Assembly: GCA_013152695.1 (NCBI GenBank)
Contig: JAADFV010000013.1
Coordinates: 1-24,417, forward strand
Reading direction: 5' to 3'
Length of the DNA: 24,417 bases
Source of the DNA: Chloroflexota bacterium
Lineage (GTDB): Bacteria > Chloroflexota > Anaerolineae > J102
Positions 14,315 through 23,540 of the stretch are shown one piece after another. The position numbers and the translations under genes are program-made. How positions within the stretch are numbered: position 1 is the first letter of the stretch; every line of letters begins with the position of its first letter. The notes beneath the pieces are model-generated. The model searched no databases, was not told the DNA's origin, and saw only the letters and a program-made list of their open reading frames with translations.

Positions 14315-15508
14315 ATGAACACCTCGGCTGATAATTTACAATTTATTCGTGATGAACTGAAACGACTGGAAGAAGAAAGTCTGTTGATCAACATCCGTAC
14401 CATTGAATCTGCTACCGATGGGTGGATGGTGGTCGATGGCAAGCGAGTCCTCAATTTTTGTAGTAACAATTATCTGGGATTGGCCAATCATCCTCGTCTG
14501 CGAGAAGCGGCCAAGCAAGCCATCGATCAATGGGGCGTAGGTCCGGCAGCAGTTCGCACCATTGCCGGCACCACTGCTTTGCATCTAGAACTGGAACGGC
14601 GTCTCGCAGCTTTCAAAGGCGTCGAAGATGCCCTGTACGTACAAAGCGGCTTTAACGCTAATCAGGCGGCAATTCCGCCCCTGGTGGGCAAGGGCGATGT
14701 CATTTTCTCTGACCGTCTCAATCACGCCTCTATCATCGATGGCTGCCGGCTCTCGGGGGCCAAAATCATTGTTTACGAGCACATCGATCCTGTGGACGCG
14801 GAAGCCAAGATCAAAGAACATCTGCCTCAGTATCGCCGGGGACTGCTCGTTACCGATGGTGTTTTTAGCATGGATGGCGACATCGCGCCCCTGGACGAGC
14901 TTTACGAAGTTGCCAGTCGCTACAATGTCCTGACGATGGTAGACGACGCTCACGGTGAAGGTGTGTTAGGACGGGGGGGACGGGGAATTGTCGATCATTT
15001 TGGCCTGCATGGACGTATCGATGTGGAGATCGGCACCTTGTCGAAGGCGTTTGGGGTGGTTGGCGGTGTGATTGCCGGTAAAAACATCATTGTCGATTAC
15101 ATTCGTCAAAAAGCTCGTCCCTTCCTCTTTTCTAGTGCAACCACCCCAGCCGATACCGCAGCTTGTCTTGCTGCTGTCGATTTACTGGAAGAGAGTGAGG
15201 ACTTAGTGCAAAAACTTTGGGCCAATGCCCGCTATCTGCAAACAGAGATGAAGACTTTGGGCTTTGATACCGGCAACAGCCAAACACCGATTCTCCCCAT
15301 TATGCTGGGTGAAGCAAAACTGGCCAAGACTTTCAGCCAGCGCTTGTTTGACGAGGGTGTCTTCGCCATGGGCATCGGTTTTCCCACCGTTCCTAAGGGG
15401 CTGGCGCGTATCCGCGTGATGAATACAGCGGCACATAGCCAGGACGATCTCGATTTTGGACTGGAAGCCTTTGCCAAAGTCGGCCGTGAGTTAGGCGTGA
15501 TTGCCTAA
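14315..15508 (+). CDS. kbl: Glycine C-acetyltransferase (2-amino-3-ketobutyrate CoA ligase)
   Basis: This 397-residue pyridoxal-phosphate enzyme of the alpha-oxoamine synthase family splits 2-amino-3-ketobutyrate with CoA into glycine and acetyl-CoA, the second step of threonine breakdown after threonine dehydrogenase. Lys244 in TLSKAFG binds the cofactor. DDAHGEG (210-216), [10 protein letters not shown] (47-56) and [12 protein letters not shown] (132-143) are family blocks. The frame is open a further 13 codons upstream, but GGGAGGT 5 bases before this ATG fixes the start. The partner tdh is not in the window. Other family members (8-amino-7-oxononanoate synthase, 5-aminolevulinate synthase) are less likely, because the [14 protein letters not shown] start and FSMDGD...PLDEL blocks are closest to Kbl, but biochemical specificity is not proven. 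Confidence 0.9.
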   Translation: MNTSADNLQFIRDELKRLEEESLLINIRTIESATDGWMVVDGKRVLNFCSNNYLGLANHPRLREAAKQAIDQWGVGPAAVRTIAGTTALHLELERRLAAFKGVEDALYVQSGFNANQAAIPPLVGKGDVIFSDRLNHASIIDGCRLSGAKIIVYEHIDPVDAEAKIKEHLPQYRRGLLVTDGVFSMDGDIAPLDELYEVASRYNVLTMVDDAHGEGVLGRGGRGIVDHFGLHGRIDVEIGTLSKAFGVVGGVIAGKNIIVDYIRQKARPFLFSSATTPADTAACLAAVDLLEESEDLVQKLWANARYLQTEMKTLGFDTGNSQTPILPIMLGEAKLAKTFSQRLFDEGVFAMGIGFPTVPKGLARIRVMNTAAHSQDDLDFGLEAFAKVGRELGVIA

Positions 15509-15511
15509 CTC
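15488..15511 (+). repeat. 9-bp palindrome over the kbl stop codon
   Basis: GAGTTAGGC (15488-15496) and GCCTAACTC (15503-15511) form a perfect stem with a 6-base loop that spans the TAA. No T-run follows; the true terminator comes 26 bases later. It may stabilise the 3' end of the coding region. Confidence 0.6.
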
Positions 15512-15536
15512 CTGACCGAAGTCAAAATAATCACTC

Positions 15537-15581
15537 GCCAAGACCGCAAAGAAATGTCGATCATGCGGTCTTGGCAGTTTT
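15537..15581 (+). terminator. Intrinsic terminator after kbl
   Basis: A perfect 12-bp stem (15537-15548 with 15564-15575) with a 15-base loop is followed by AGTTTTA. It lies between kbl and glpX, so glpX depends on read-through or on a promoter in the 55 bases before it. Confidence 0.8.
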
Positions 15582-15633
15582 ATGAATATCCATTTCCCAA
15601 CAATTTTCAACACATTTTCTAAGGAATGCCAAC

Positions 15634-16626
15634 ATGAGTCATCCCCCTGATCGTAATCTTGCGCTCGAATTGGTGCGCGTTACCGAAGCCGCGGCTTTAT
15701 CTGCTGGTCGTTGGATGGGCCGTGGCAACAAAATCGCCGCAGACCAGGCCGCAGTCGATGCCATGCGTTTGGTTCTCAACACCGTAGAAATGGATGGAAT
15801 CGTCGTGATCGGTGAAGGTGAGAAAGATGAGGCCCCCATGCTCTTTAATGGAGAACGGTTGGGTACAGGTGCTCCGCCCCGTGTGGATATTGCCGTCGAC
15901 CCCATCGATGGGACGCGTTTGACCGCGGAAGGGGGGAATGGTGCCCTGGCTGTTGTCGCGGTCGCCGATCGCGGGAGCATGTATAATCCTTATCATGTGG
16001 TGTACATGGAGAAGATTGCCGTGGGGCCAGCCGCCAAGGGTGTGATTGATATCAATGCTTCAGTGGAGGAAAATCTAAAGAATATCGCCCGCGCTCTCGA
16101 AAAGGATCTGGACGATGTCACGGTGATGATTTTAGACCGGCCTCGACATGCAGATTTGATTCGCAAAGTGCGCGCGGCCGGCGCTCGTATTCGTCTTATT
16201 CGCGATGGCGATGTTGCCGGCGCCATTGCCACCTGCATGCCAGATTCAGGGATCGATGCCCTTATGGGCATTGGCGGTTCGCCCGAGGCCGTGATCGCTG
16301 CTGCGGCTCTAATTTGCCTGGGGGGAGACATGCAATGCAAGCTATGGCCGCGTAACGAAGAGGAGCGGGCCCAATCTCTGGCTGCAGGCCAAGACATCGA
16401 CGCCGTCATCACGATTTCCGACCTGGTGCGCAGTGACAATGTCTTTTTTGCTGCCACCGGTATCACCAATGGTGAGCTGCTGGATGGGGTACGCTACTAC
16501 GGTGGCGGTGCGCGTACCCATAGCGTGGTTATGCGCTCCTTATCGGGTACCATCCGCACCATCACGGCCCGCCATCGCTGGGATAAACTTATGGCCTACA
16601 GTGCCGTTCCCTATGACTCCTTATAA
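15634..16626 (+). CDS. glpX: Class II fructose-1,6-bisphosphatase
   Basis: This 330-residue cytoplasmic enzyme hydrolyses fructose 1,6-bisphosphate to fructose 6-phosphate in gluconeogenesis, using divalent metal ions. [10 protein letters not shown] (60-69) and VDPIDGTR (88-95) hold the metal-binding acidic residues; [12 protein letters not shown] (29-40) and [10 protein letters not shown] are further GlpX blocks. Length is standard for the family. Start: ATG with AAGGAA about 6 bases upstream. In some bacteria GlpX also acts on sedoheptulose 1,7-bisphosphate. It is a single gene between two terminators. Together with kbl upstream it fits growth on amino acids, where acetyl-CoA and glycine must feed sugar synthesis; that link is inference. 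Confidence 0.95.
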   Translation: MSHPPDRNLALELVRVTEAAALSAGRWMGRGNKIAADQAAVDAMRLVLNTVEMDGIVVIGEGEKDEAPMLFNGERLGTGAPPRVDIAVDPIDGTRLTAEGGNGALAVVAVADRGSMYNPYHVVYMEKIAVGPAAKGVIDINASVEENLKNIARALEKDLDDVTVMILDRPRHADLIRKVRAAGARIRLIRDGDVAGAIATCMPDSGIDALMGIGGSPEAVIAAAALICLGGDMQCKLWPRNEEERAQSLAAGQDIDAVITISDLVRSDNVFFAATGITNGELLDGVRYYGGGARTHSVVMRSLSGTIRTITARHRWDKLMAYSAVPYDSL

Positions 16627-16684
16627 GGCGGGAGAGCAACCGCGGGAAGAAGCAGTGACGATAAAACAAGCTAGATCGTAAAGG

Positions 16685-16729
16685 CATGGCGGGAGACGGA
16701 ATACGGAGAGCCGTCTCCCGCTATGTTTT
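16685..16729 (+). terminator. Intrinsic terminator after glpX
   Basis: A stem of 11 perfect pairs (16689-16699 with 16711-16721), extended outward by one G-U and three more pairs, with an 11-base loop and then TTTT. Confidence 0.85.
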
Positions 16730-16895
16730 CGGCGTCAGGGGCCTTTGACGGCCGGCATGGCGGTTTGTAGCCGGATAAGGCTGCTGTGAGAGCCATCGTT
16801 TGGGAGCCAAAACAGGCGTGAAAAGAGTGTTAGGCAAGGGGATTATTGAGAATAACACTATAAATGTAATGATACAGACAATGCACAATCGTTTT

Positions 16896-16923
16896 TTGAC
16901 ATTATTTTGATCCGTGCTATACT
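16896..16923 (+). promoter_or_regulatory. Promoter of the peptide ABC operon
   Basis: TTGACA (16896-16901), 16 bases, TATACT (16918-16923), with TG before the -10 box. The transcript would have a leader of about 410 bases (16930-17341). In this gap of 715 bases (16627-17341) I see no convincing gene and no known riboswitch. The leader contains an AAAGGAGGTG at 17215-17224 that is followed only by very short frames, and a CCGAT/ATCGG palindrome near 17080. Confidence 0.7.
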
Positions 16924-17341
16924 CACTGATATACCACCGCCGGTTTAGCATCAGCGACATGAGTCTCCGTCATTATTTTTGCTAGATTGGCACTGTCCGT
17001 GTCTACGTTCAGCACACATTAGAAAGCCACCTCACCGGGAAGTCTCGCTGTAGCAATATTGGGTGGCCCCCCACTTTAGCCGATCATCGGTAGTTCGGGT
17101 TATCTCTTCTACGCATCACGCGCACGATATTTGCATAGACTGAATCTACTGATCCATCGATTCGCCAGACTTTATCCTCGCACTTTATTGGAATCTTCTT
17201 CTCATCTGATCGACAAAGGAGGTGCATTTCGACTTTGATTTTTTGCGAATAATTTCGCCCAAGTAGGTGTACTCTTACACTTACGCCACACCACTCATTT
17301 CTTGACACGACTCAATTCACTGTCACTCAAGGAGACTACAG

Positions 17342-19054
17342 ATGGATAAGCCCCAAGTAGACAAGAAGAAGATGGAGGCCATTCACCCTTACATCCCAGT
17401 TGCCTTCGAGCAATTCGAGAAAGGACGCATCAGCAGGCGTGATTTTCTGCGGATGGCAACCTTATTGGGAATGTCTGCGGGCGCAGCTACGTTCGCGGCC
17501 GCCTGTGCCAGCCCAGCACCGGTGGTAGAACAGCCTGCTCCTGCTGCCGAGGAAACGAAGCCGGCTGAGGGAGAACAAGCTGCTGCCGGAGGCATCAAAC
17601 GTGGGGGAAAATGGACAGCATCGATGAAGTTGCAATTGTTGGATCATCCCGCCCGCCTCTCTTGGGTGGAGGGTGCCAACATCGTACGCCAGACCAACGA
17701 ATATCTTACAGAAACCGGCCCTGACAATATCACCCGGCCCTATCTTTTGGAACGTTGGGAAGCCAGCGAAGATGTGAAAACTTGGGATCTTTATCTCAAG
17801 AAAGGCATCAAATTTAACAATGGCGATGAACTGACGATGGATGATGTTCTCTTCACTTTTGGTGAATGGCTGAATCCTGATGTTGGTTCTTCGATGCTAG
17901 GTCTGCTTTCCTATTTAGATGGTATGCAGAGCGTGGAGAAAATAGACGATTATCACATTCGTCTTCATCTCAACTCTGGCAACATCGGTGTGCCCGAGCA
18001 TCTCTTCCACTATCCCGCCGTTATCCTTCATCGCAGCTTTGAAGGTGATATCATCAAGCAACCTATCGGCACCGGTGCCTGGATTTTGAAGGAATACGCC
18101 GAAGGTGAACGTGCTGTTTTCAATCGCCGTGAAGATTATTGGCAAATGGGTGCCGATGGTAAACCCCTGCCTTATCTCGACGAGTTGATCTTTGTTTCCA
18201 CCGACAAGGATGCCGGTGTTGCTGCCCTGCAATCAGGCCAGGTTGATAGTCTGTATGATCCCCGCCCTGCTGACTATCTCGCCCTCAAAGACCTGGACTT
18301 CCTCTCCGTTTATCCTGTTGCCACTGCCCAAGCTTTGATCTTGCGCATGCGTGTAGACATGGAACCCTGGGATGACAATCGCGTGCGCACTGCCCTCAAA
18401 CTCTGCCAGGACCGCGCCAAGATTTTGCAGCTCAGCTACTTCGGTGAAGGTATCCTCTCCATCGATGCCCACATGTCACCTGTGCATCCTTCCTACTGCG
18501 AAAAGCCCATTCCCGAATATCAACCGGAGAAGGCCAAAGCATTGCTGGAAGAATATGCCAAAGAAAAAGGCATCGATCTCCCTCTCAAGGTCACCCTTTC
18601 TACCAAGAATGACCAGAACGAGCCCGACATTGCTCAGGCTTTGAAGGAGCTGGCAAAGCCCGCCGGCTTTGATATTGCCCTGGATATCACAGAGCCGGGT
18701 GGTTACTGGGATCGTTGGACAGAAGTGCCCTTGGGCATTACCTCCTGGACGCATCGCCCCCTGGCGACGATGGTACTACCTTTGGCTTACACCAAAGAGT
18801 CGATCGGAGCCTGGAACGAAACGCGTTGGTATGATGACGAGTTCACAGCCTTGCTGCGTCAGGCTGAGGCTACACTCGATGTCGAAGCTCGCCGCGGCAT
18901 CATGTGCAAGCTCGAGGACATCATGCAGGACCATGGCCCCATTGGCAATAGCTACTGGAAGAATGTATGGACCATCGTTCGTTCTGAATTCAAGAACGTG
19001 AAGGCCCATCCCACGGCCTACTATCTCATGAACGACGTCTGGAAAGACGTTTAA
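17342..19054 (+). CDS. Peptide/solute-binding Tat lipoprotein of an ABC transporter
   Basis: This 570-residue family 5 extracellular solute-binding protein (DppA/OppA type) captures oligopeptides or similar solutes outside the membrane. The N-terminus has a twin-arginine signal SRRDFLRMATLLGMSAG (Arg32-Arg33) and a lipobox ending FAAAC (Cys55), so it should be exported folded through Tat and lipid-anchored. A short Ala/Pro/Glu linker follows. The family's LYLKKGIKFNNGDELTMDDV block is at about residues 150-170. AAGGAG lies before the ATG. It is first in the operon and is followed by a large hairpin, which often keeps binding-protein levels above those of the permeases. The ligand cannot be inferred from sequence alone. 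Confidence 0.92.
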   Translation: MDKPQVDKKKMEAIHPYIPVAFEQFEKGRISRRDFLRMATLLGMSAGAATFAAACASPAPVVEQPAPAAEETKPAEGEQAAAGGIKRGGKWTASMKLQLLDHPARLSWVEGANIVRQTNEYLTETGPDNITRPYLLERWEASEDVKTWDLYLKKGIKFNNGDELTMDDVLFTFGEWLNPDVGSSMLGLLSYLDGMQSVEKIDDYHIRLHLNSGNIGVPEHLFHYPAVILHRSFEGDIIKQPIGTGAWILKEYAEGERAVFNRREDYWQMGADGKPLPYLDELIFVSTDKDAGVAALQSGQVDSLYDPRPADYLALKDLDFLSVYPVATAQALILRMRVDMEPWDDNRVRTALKLCQDRAKILQLSYFGEGILSIDAHMSPVHPSYCEKPIPEYQPEKAKALLEEYAKEKGIDLPLKVTLSTKNDQNEPDIAQALKELAKPAGFDIALDITEPGGYWDRWTEVPLGITSWTHRPLATMVLPLAYTKESIGAWNETRWYDDEFTALLRQAEATLDVEARRGIMCKLEDIMQDHGPIGNSYWKNVWTIVRSEFKNVKAHPTAYYLMNDVWKDV

Positions 19055-19066
19055 TGGTTGGATACT

Positions 19067-19109
19067 GAATAGAGGGAGCAGGGGTGTGTCACCTTTGCTC
19101 CCCCTATTC
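19067..19109 (+). terminator. Intra-operon hairpin after the binding-protein gene
   Basis: GAATAGAGGGAGCA (19067-19080) pairs with TGCTCCCCCTATTC (19096-19109) with one A-C mismatch, and an inner GGTG/CACC extends it. There is no T-run, so a partial terminator or RNA-stability element is more likely than a full stop. A second palindrome, ATAAACG-TATT-CGTTTAT, follows at 19133-19150 just before the permease ribosome-binding site. Confidence 0.65.
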
Positions 19110-19166
19110 CAATTGGGTAACAAAGGGGTTTCATAAACGTATTCGTTTATATTCAGGGAGTTTGCT

Positions 19167-20465
19167 ATGGCACGATTTATTTTTCGTAGTATCATTTCTA
19201 CAATCATCACGATGTTGCTGGTCTCTTTGACGCTTTTTTTATTGTTGGAAGTGGGCAGCGGTGATGTCACCGTTAAAATTCTTGGCATCGAATCGACACC
19301 GGAACAACGCGCCTCCTATCGTGCCCAGTTGGGTCTCGATGCACCCGCCTGGCAGCGTTATCTTGATTGGTTGATCGGCAATGATTTTCGGGCTAAGAAG
19401 CTCGTAGGATATCCTTTGGTAACCGTCCAGAATCCCCAAACCAAGGAAATGGAATGGTGGGCCGATGTGAATGGCCAATTGACTCGTTGGACCATGAAGG
19501 AAGGCCGCTTGCTCGAATTACACCGCCAACCCGATGGCTCGGCCACGACCCACATTGTGGGCGGGGGCTGGCGCACCGATAAAAATGGTCAGGAGATATT
19601 CTGGGGGGTCGATACCGATAATCGCGCCGTGAAGTGGGTGCGCGGGGCTGGCGAGACGGTTTGGGTACGGACAAAGGCCGGGTTCCGCAAAGAGGGCGAC
19701 GGGCCGCGACAATACATCCCCTTACGCAAAGGTCTGCTACGCGGCGATGCCGGTGAATCGCTGCAAACCGGGCGTCCCGTAGCTGTTACCCTCGTCCCCC
19801 GTGTGCGCAATACGCTGGTATTGGCCGGGGTTGCCTTCCTCTTCATCATGCCCCTCGCCCTATTTTTTGGTATTCTTGCCGGTATCAACGAGGGGAAGCC
19901 GCTCGACCGTACGATTTCGATTTTAGGGCTGGGGGCCACGGCCACGCCTGAATTTGTCAGTGGTATTTTTCTGATCCTGATTTTCGGAATATGGCTGAAA
20001 GTGCTGCCTGCTGTAGCGCTTTTTACCAGTCCTGATGCCATTTTCGAAAATCCCAAGTTGTTGGTATTACCGGTGATGACGTTAACTCTGGTCGAGCTGG
20101 GCTATGTTGCCCGTATGACCCGTGCCAGTATGGTCGAGGTGATGGCTGCTCCCTATATCCGAACCGCCATCATCAAAGGTATGCCCTATCGCCGTGTTGT
20201 TTTCCGACACGCCCTACGAAATGCCCTCATGGCTCCTATCACTGTGATCATGCTCCATGTGAACTGGCTGGTGGGCGGTGTGGTCGTCGTAGAAGCAATT
20301 TTCGGCTATCCTGGTCTGGGAAAATATATTTATGATTCTGCCATTTTTGGTGATCCCAATGCTGTGGAAGCGGCGGCCATGTTGACTGTGACCATTGCCA
20401 TCATTACCCGTCTCGTCGGGGATCTGGCTTATACCTTCCTCAACCCGCGTATTCGCTATGCCTAA
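19167..20465 (+). CDS. ABC transporter permease, DppB/OppB type, with inserted domain
   Basis: This is a 432-residue inner-membrane channel subunit. TM1 is at about residues 8-28; five more helices lie between about 213 and 425. The EAA loop that contacts the ATPase is KGMPYRRVVFRHALRNALM. Typical members have about 310-340 residues. The extra length is one block of about 110 residues (about 76-186) placed between the conserved YLDWLIGND and RGDAGESLQTGRPV segments, in the loop outside the membrane. The block is rich in Trp and short beta-strands (MEWWADVNGQLTRW, IFWGVDTDNRAVKWV). It may form a small beta domain that contacts the binding protein; that is inference. The second permease gene starts 17 bases downstream. 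Confidence 0.9.
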   Translation: MARFIFRSIISTIITMLLVSLTLFLLLEVGSGDVTVKILGIESTPEQRASYRAQLGLDAPAWQRYLDWLIGNDFRAKKLVGYPLVTVQNPQTKEMEWWADVNGQLTRWTMKEGRLLELHRQPDGSATTHIVGGGWRTDKNGQEIFWGVDTDNRAVKWVRGAGETVWVRTKAGFRKEGDGPRQYIPLRKGLLRGDAGESLQTGRPVAVTLVPRVRNTLVLAGVAFLFIMPLALFFGILAGINEGKPLDRTISILGLGATATPEFVSGIFLILIFGIWLKVLPAVALFTSPDAIFENPKLLVLPVMTLTLVELGYVARMTRASMVEVMAAPYIRTAIIKGMPYRRVVFRHALRNALMAPITVIMLHVNWLVGGVVVVEAIFGYPGLGKYIYDSAIFGDPNAVEAAAMLTVTIAIITRLVGDLAYTFLNPRIRYA

Positions 20466-20482
20466 GCTTTGAAAGGAGCAGT

Positions 20483-21412
20483 ATGATGACAGTAACAGCT
20501 TCAGACCTGGGCGTTGCGAAGCGTCCTTCACGTTTACAGAAGATTTGGGATAGCGTCTCACTTGTTTTCAACTCCCGCATCGGCACTGCAGGTTTGATCA
20601 TTGTCGTGTTTTGGGTTGCGATAGCTTTCTTGTCCCTGGTATGGACGCCCTATCCCCCGAACTCCTCTCTCTTCAAACAAAACCTCCCGCCCAACACCAC
20701 CAATTGGCTGGGAACCGACCATTTGGGTCGCGACACTGCTTCACGTTTGATGCAAGGGACGCAGGTTATCCTGCTTAAAACTCGCTTGCCTGGTGATTCT
20801 CGTGTTTCCATACCCGGTGGTGTAGCCTTGTGGGGCGTGTTTGGCTCCCTGCTTTTGGGCTCCATTTTGGGCCTGAACGCCGGCTATCGCGGGGGCTGGT
20901 GGGATCAGGTGATCATGCAAGTGTTAGATGCCTTGATTGCCTTTCCTGTGATCGTGCTTTATTTAGTGATTATCGCTGCCCTGGGGCAGGGGGATCTGGT
21001 GGTGATTTTGGCGATCACGATCACGGGGGCGCCAGGCGTGGCGCGTCTGGTACGCAGTCTAGCCCTTGACATCAAGACGCGTGACTACATCCGTGCCGCC
21101 GAGACCCGTGGCGAGAGCATCTCGTACATCATGTTTCGGGAGATATTGCCCAATGCCAAAGGGCCATTGTTGGTCGATGCCATGTTGCGCGTTGGATATG
21201 CCATCTTTGCCATTGGTACCCTGGGCTTTTTGGGTATTGGCTTGCCACCGCCAGACCCGGACTGGGGCAGCATGGTCAACGAGGCTCGCCGTAACATTTT
21301 CATCAATCAATGGGCCGTCATTTTCCCCTCTCTCTCCATTGCTTCCTTGGTCATTGGCTTGAATCTGTTTGCCGACGGCCTGCGTGAAGAACTTACCCGT
21401 TACCAGAATTAG
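20483..21412 (+). CDS. ABC transporter permease, DppC/OppC type
   Basis: This is a 309-residue inner-membrane channel partner of the preceding permease. It has an N-terminal cytoplasmic tail, TM1 at about residues 33-52, the PNTTNWLGTDHLGRDTASRL block typical of DppC, then a bundle of helices (about 110-300). The EAA loop is AAETRGESISYIMFREILPN. A short extra stretch, KTRLPGDSRVSIPGGV, sits where the family usually has a short loop after the GRD block. Two adjacent ATG codons follow AAAGGAG; the first is used here. Gaps of 17 and 12 bases to its neighbours indicate one operon. Confidence 0.92.
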   Translation: MMTVTASDLGVAKRPSRLQKIWDSVSLVFNSRIGTAGLIIVVFWVAIAFLSLVWTPYPPNSSLFKQNLPPNTTNWLGTDHLGRDTASRLMQGTQVILLKTRLPGDSRVSIPGGVALWGVFGSLLLGSILGLNAGYRGGWWDQVIMQVLDALIAFPVIVLYLVIIAALGQGDLVVILAITITGAPGVARLVRSLALDIKTRDYIRAAETRGESISYIMFREILPNAKGPLLVDAMLRVGYAIFAIGTLGFLGIGLPPPDPDWGSMVNEARRNIFINQWAVIFPSLSIASLVIGLNLFADGLREELTRYQN

Positions 21413-21424
21413 CGAGGCGTAGAT

Positions 21425-23536
21425 ATGGCAACAGAAATCACCTACGGCCATACCGGCCCTGTTCTCAAATTAGAAAATGTCGCCATCGCTTACAAAGTGC
21501 GCGGGGGCGAGATCGAAGCGGTGCAGAACGTTTCCTTCGAAATCAACCGCGGTGAATCGCACGGCATTGTGGGCGAATCTGGCTGCGGTAAGAGTACGGT
21601 CGCCTGGGCCATTGTCAACTTTTTGGGTGCCAATGGCTATGTCAAACGAGGAAGCATCAAATTCCTCGGCCAGGAACTGGTAGGCAAGCAGGGCGAAGAA
21701 TTGCGTAGGCTGCGTGGGGATCAAATCGCCATGGTCTACCAGGACCCCATGCAAGCCCTGAATCCTTCGATGCGCCTGGGCGATCAGTTGAAGGAGGTGC
21801 TCACCGTGCACCGGGGCATGTCGGATGCAGAGGCGGAGAAGCGATGCATCGAGATGCTGGAGCGGGTGTACATGCCCGACGCCGCCAACATGATGAAGCG
21901 CTTTCCCCACCAGATATCGGGGGGGCAGCAGCAGCGGGTGGTGATCGCCATGGCTTTGCTCAACAACCCCGCCTTGTTGATTATGGATGAGCCCACAACG
22001 GCCCTGGATGTGACTGTAGAAGCAGCCGTTCTCGACTTGATTTCCGAGCTGCGGCGAGAATTCGATACCGCCATCATGTACATCACCCATAACCTGGGTG
22101 TCGTCGCCCGTGTCTGTTCGAAGGTGGGGGTGATGTATGCGGGTGAGATGGTAGAACGTGGTCTGGTAGAGCAAATATTCAAGCGTCCCCAACATCCTTA
22201 CACCCAGGGATTGATGCGCTGTGTGCCCAAACTGGGCGCCGACAAGGCCAGCAGCATCCTCTATCCCATCCGGGGACGTGTCCCCCCACCCAACAATCGT
22301 CCTGCCGGCTGTATCTTTGCTCCTCGTTGTGATTACACCCAGGAGCGCTGCAGCTTGGAGCGTCCGCAATTACGGCAGATGCCGAATGGCGTGCAAGTGC
22401 GCTGTCATTTTGCCGAAGAGATTGATCCTTCACAATGGCAACCTCATGAAGATGTCGAATTACCTTCTGCCCGGCCGGAAGTGACCACAGGAGAACCCAT
22501 CCTCGAAATAAAGCATCTGAAAAAGTACTACGAAGTGAAAGGCTCCTCGCTCAAGGATATCATTGGTCTGGGGGAAAAACGGTACGTCAAAGCTGTGGAG
22601 GATGCCACTTTTACCGTGAGGAGGGGCCGTACCCTGGGCGTAGTGGGAGAGTCTGGCTGTGGTAAGAGCACTCTGATCAAAACTATCATTGGCCTGGAAA
22701 AAAGTACCGACGGCGAGGCCAAATTTATGGGTTTCGATATCACTGACGATATCTCCAGCCGTGATATCAAACTGATCCAAGAATTACAGATGGTTTTTCA
22801 GAATCCGGATTCGACCATGAATCCCTCCTACACAGTCGGTCATCAAATTGGCCGTCCCATGATTCGTTTCAAGACTGTACCGAAAAAACAGGTACGGGAA
22901 GAAGTGATGAAGCTCCTGCGGGCCATGCGTCTGGGGGAGAATTACTACGATCGCCTTCCCCGGCAATTGAGCGGAGGCGAAAAGCAGCGTGTGGGTATTG
23001 CCCGCGCCCTTGCCAGCCACCCCGACCTGGTGCTGTGTGATGAACCGGTCAGTGCTCTCGATGTTTCTGTGCAGGCGGCCATCCTCAATCTATTACTCGA
23101 TATCCAGCATGATCTGAATACGACCATGGTTTTCATTGCCCATGATCTCAGCGTCGTGCGCTTTTTCTCGGATGACGTCGCCGTCATGTATCTGGGGCAG
23201 ATTATGGAAATCGGTCCTGCCGAGGCCATCTATGCTCCACCCTACCATCCTTACACCGAAGCCCTCCTCTCTGCCGTTCCCATCCCCGATCCTACGGCCG
23301 AGCAAAAGCACATCCGTTTGCCGGGATCGGTGCCCAGTGCCCTGAACCCGCCCAGCGGCTGTCGTTTCCACACGCGTTGTCCGCGCCGTCATCTCGCCCC
23401 GGATGGGGGTAGTGTCTGCGCAACTGACACACCACCCTGGCAAGAGGCGGGAGACGGTCACAAGATATTCTGTCACATTCCTATCGAGACCTTGCGCACC
23501 TTCGAACCTGTCATTACTCCGAAAAAGGGGGATTAG
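21425..23536 (+). CDS. Fused double ATPase of the peptide ABC transporter (DppD-DppF)
   Basis: This 703-residue protein joins the two ATPases that are separate proteins in Escherichia coli. Half 1 has Walker A GESGCGKST (50-58), signature ISGGQQQRV (164-172) and Walker B LLIMDEP (Asp188, Glu189). Half 2 has Walker A GESGCGKST (408-416), signature LSGGEKQRV (515-523) and Walker B LVLCDEP (Asp539, Glu540). Each half ends in the oligopeptide-transporter C-terminal domain with Cys motifs (GCIFAPRC...C...C and GCRFHTRC...C...C) that in related proteins can hold an iron-sulphur cluster. All key residues are present in both halves. It starts 12 bases after the permease gene and is followed after 4 bases by the CBS-domain gene. 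Confidence 0.94.
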   Translation: MATEITYGHTGPVLKLENVAIAYKVRGGEIEAVQNVSFEINRGESHGIVGESGCGKSTVAWAIVNFLGANGYVKRGSIKFLGQELVGKQGEELRRLRGDQIAMVYQDPMQALNPSMRLGDQLKEVLTVHRGMSDAEAEKRCIEMLERVYMPDAANMMKRFPHQISGGQQQRVVIAMALLNNPALLIMDEPTTALDVTVEAAVLDLISELRREFDTAIMYITHNLGVVARVCSKVGVMYAGEMVERGLVEQIFKRPQHPYTQGLMRCVPKLGADKASSILYPIRGRVPPPNNRPAGCIFAPRCDYTQERCSLERPQLRQMPNGVQVRCHFAEEIDPSQWQPHEDVELPSARPEVTTGEPILEIKHLKKYYEVKGSSLKDIIGLGEKRYVKAVEDATFTVRRGRTLGVVGESGCGKSTLIKTIIGLEKSTDGEAKFMGFDITDDISSRDIKLIQELQMVFQNPDSTMNPSYTVGHQIGRPMIRFKTVPKKQVREEVMKLLRAMRLGENYYDRLPRQLSGGEKQRVGIARALASHPDLVLCDEPVSALDVSVQAAILNLLLDIQHDLNTTMVFIAHDLSVVRFFSDDVAVMYLGQIMEIGPAEAIYAPPYHPYTEALLSAVPIPDPTAEQKHIRLPGSVPSALNPPSGCRFHTRCPRRHLAPDGGSVCATDTPPWQEAGDGHKIFCHIPIETLRTFEPVITPKKGD

Positions 23537-23540
23537 ACCC

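Noticed and set aside
14118..14318. Small plus-strand frame of 66 codons upstream of kbl
   Set aside because: It ends across the kbl start, has no ribosome-binding site, low-complexity Arg-rich composition and no motif; it lies in the kbl leader.
17084..17308. Minus-strand frame of 74 codons in the ABC operon leader
   Set aside because: No ribosome-binding site or promoter, no recognisable domain, and it lies antisense to the likely leader. The minus-strand frame at 16721-16960 overlaps a terminator and is rejected too.
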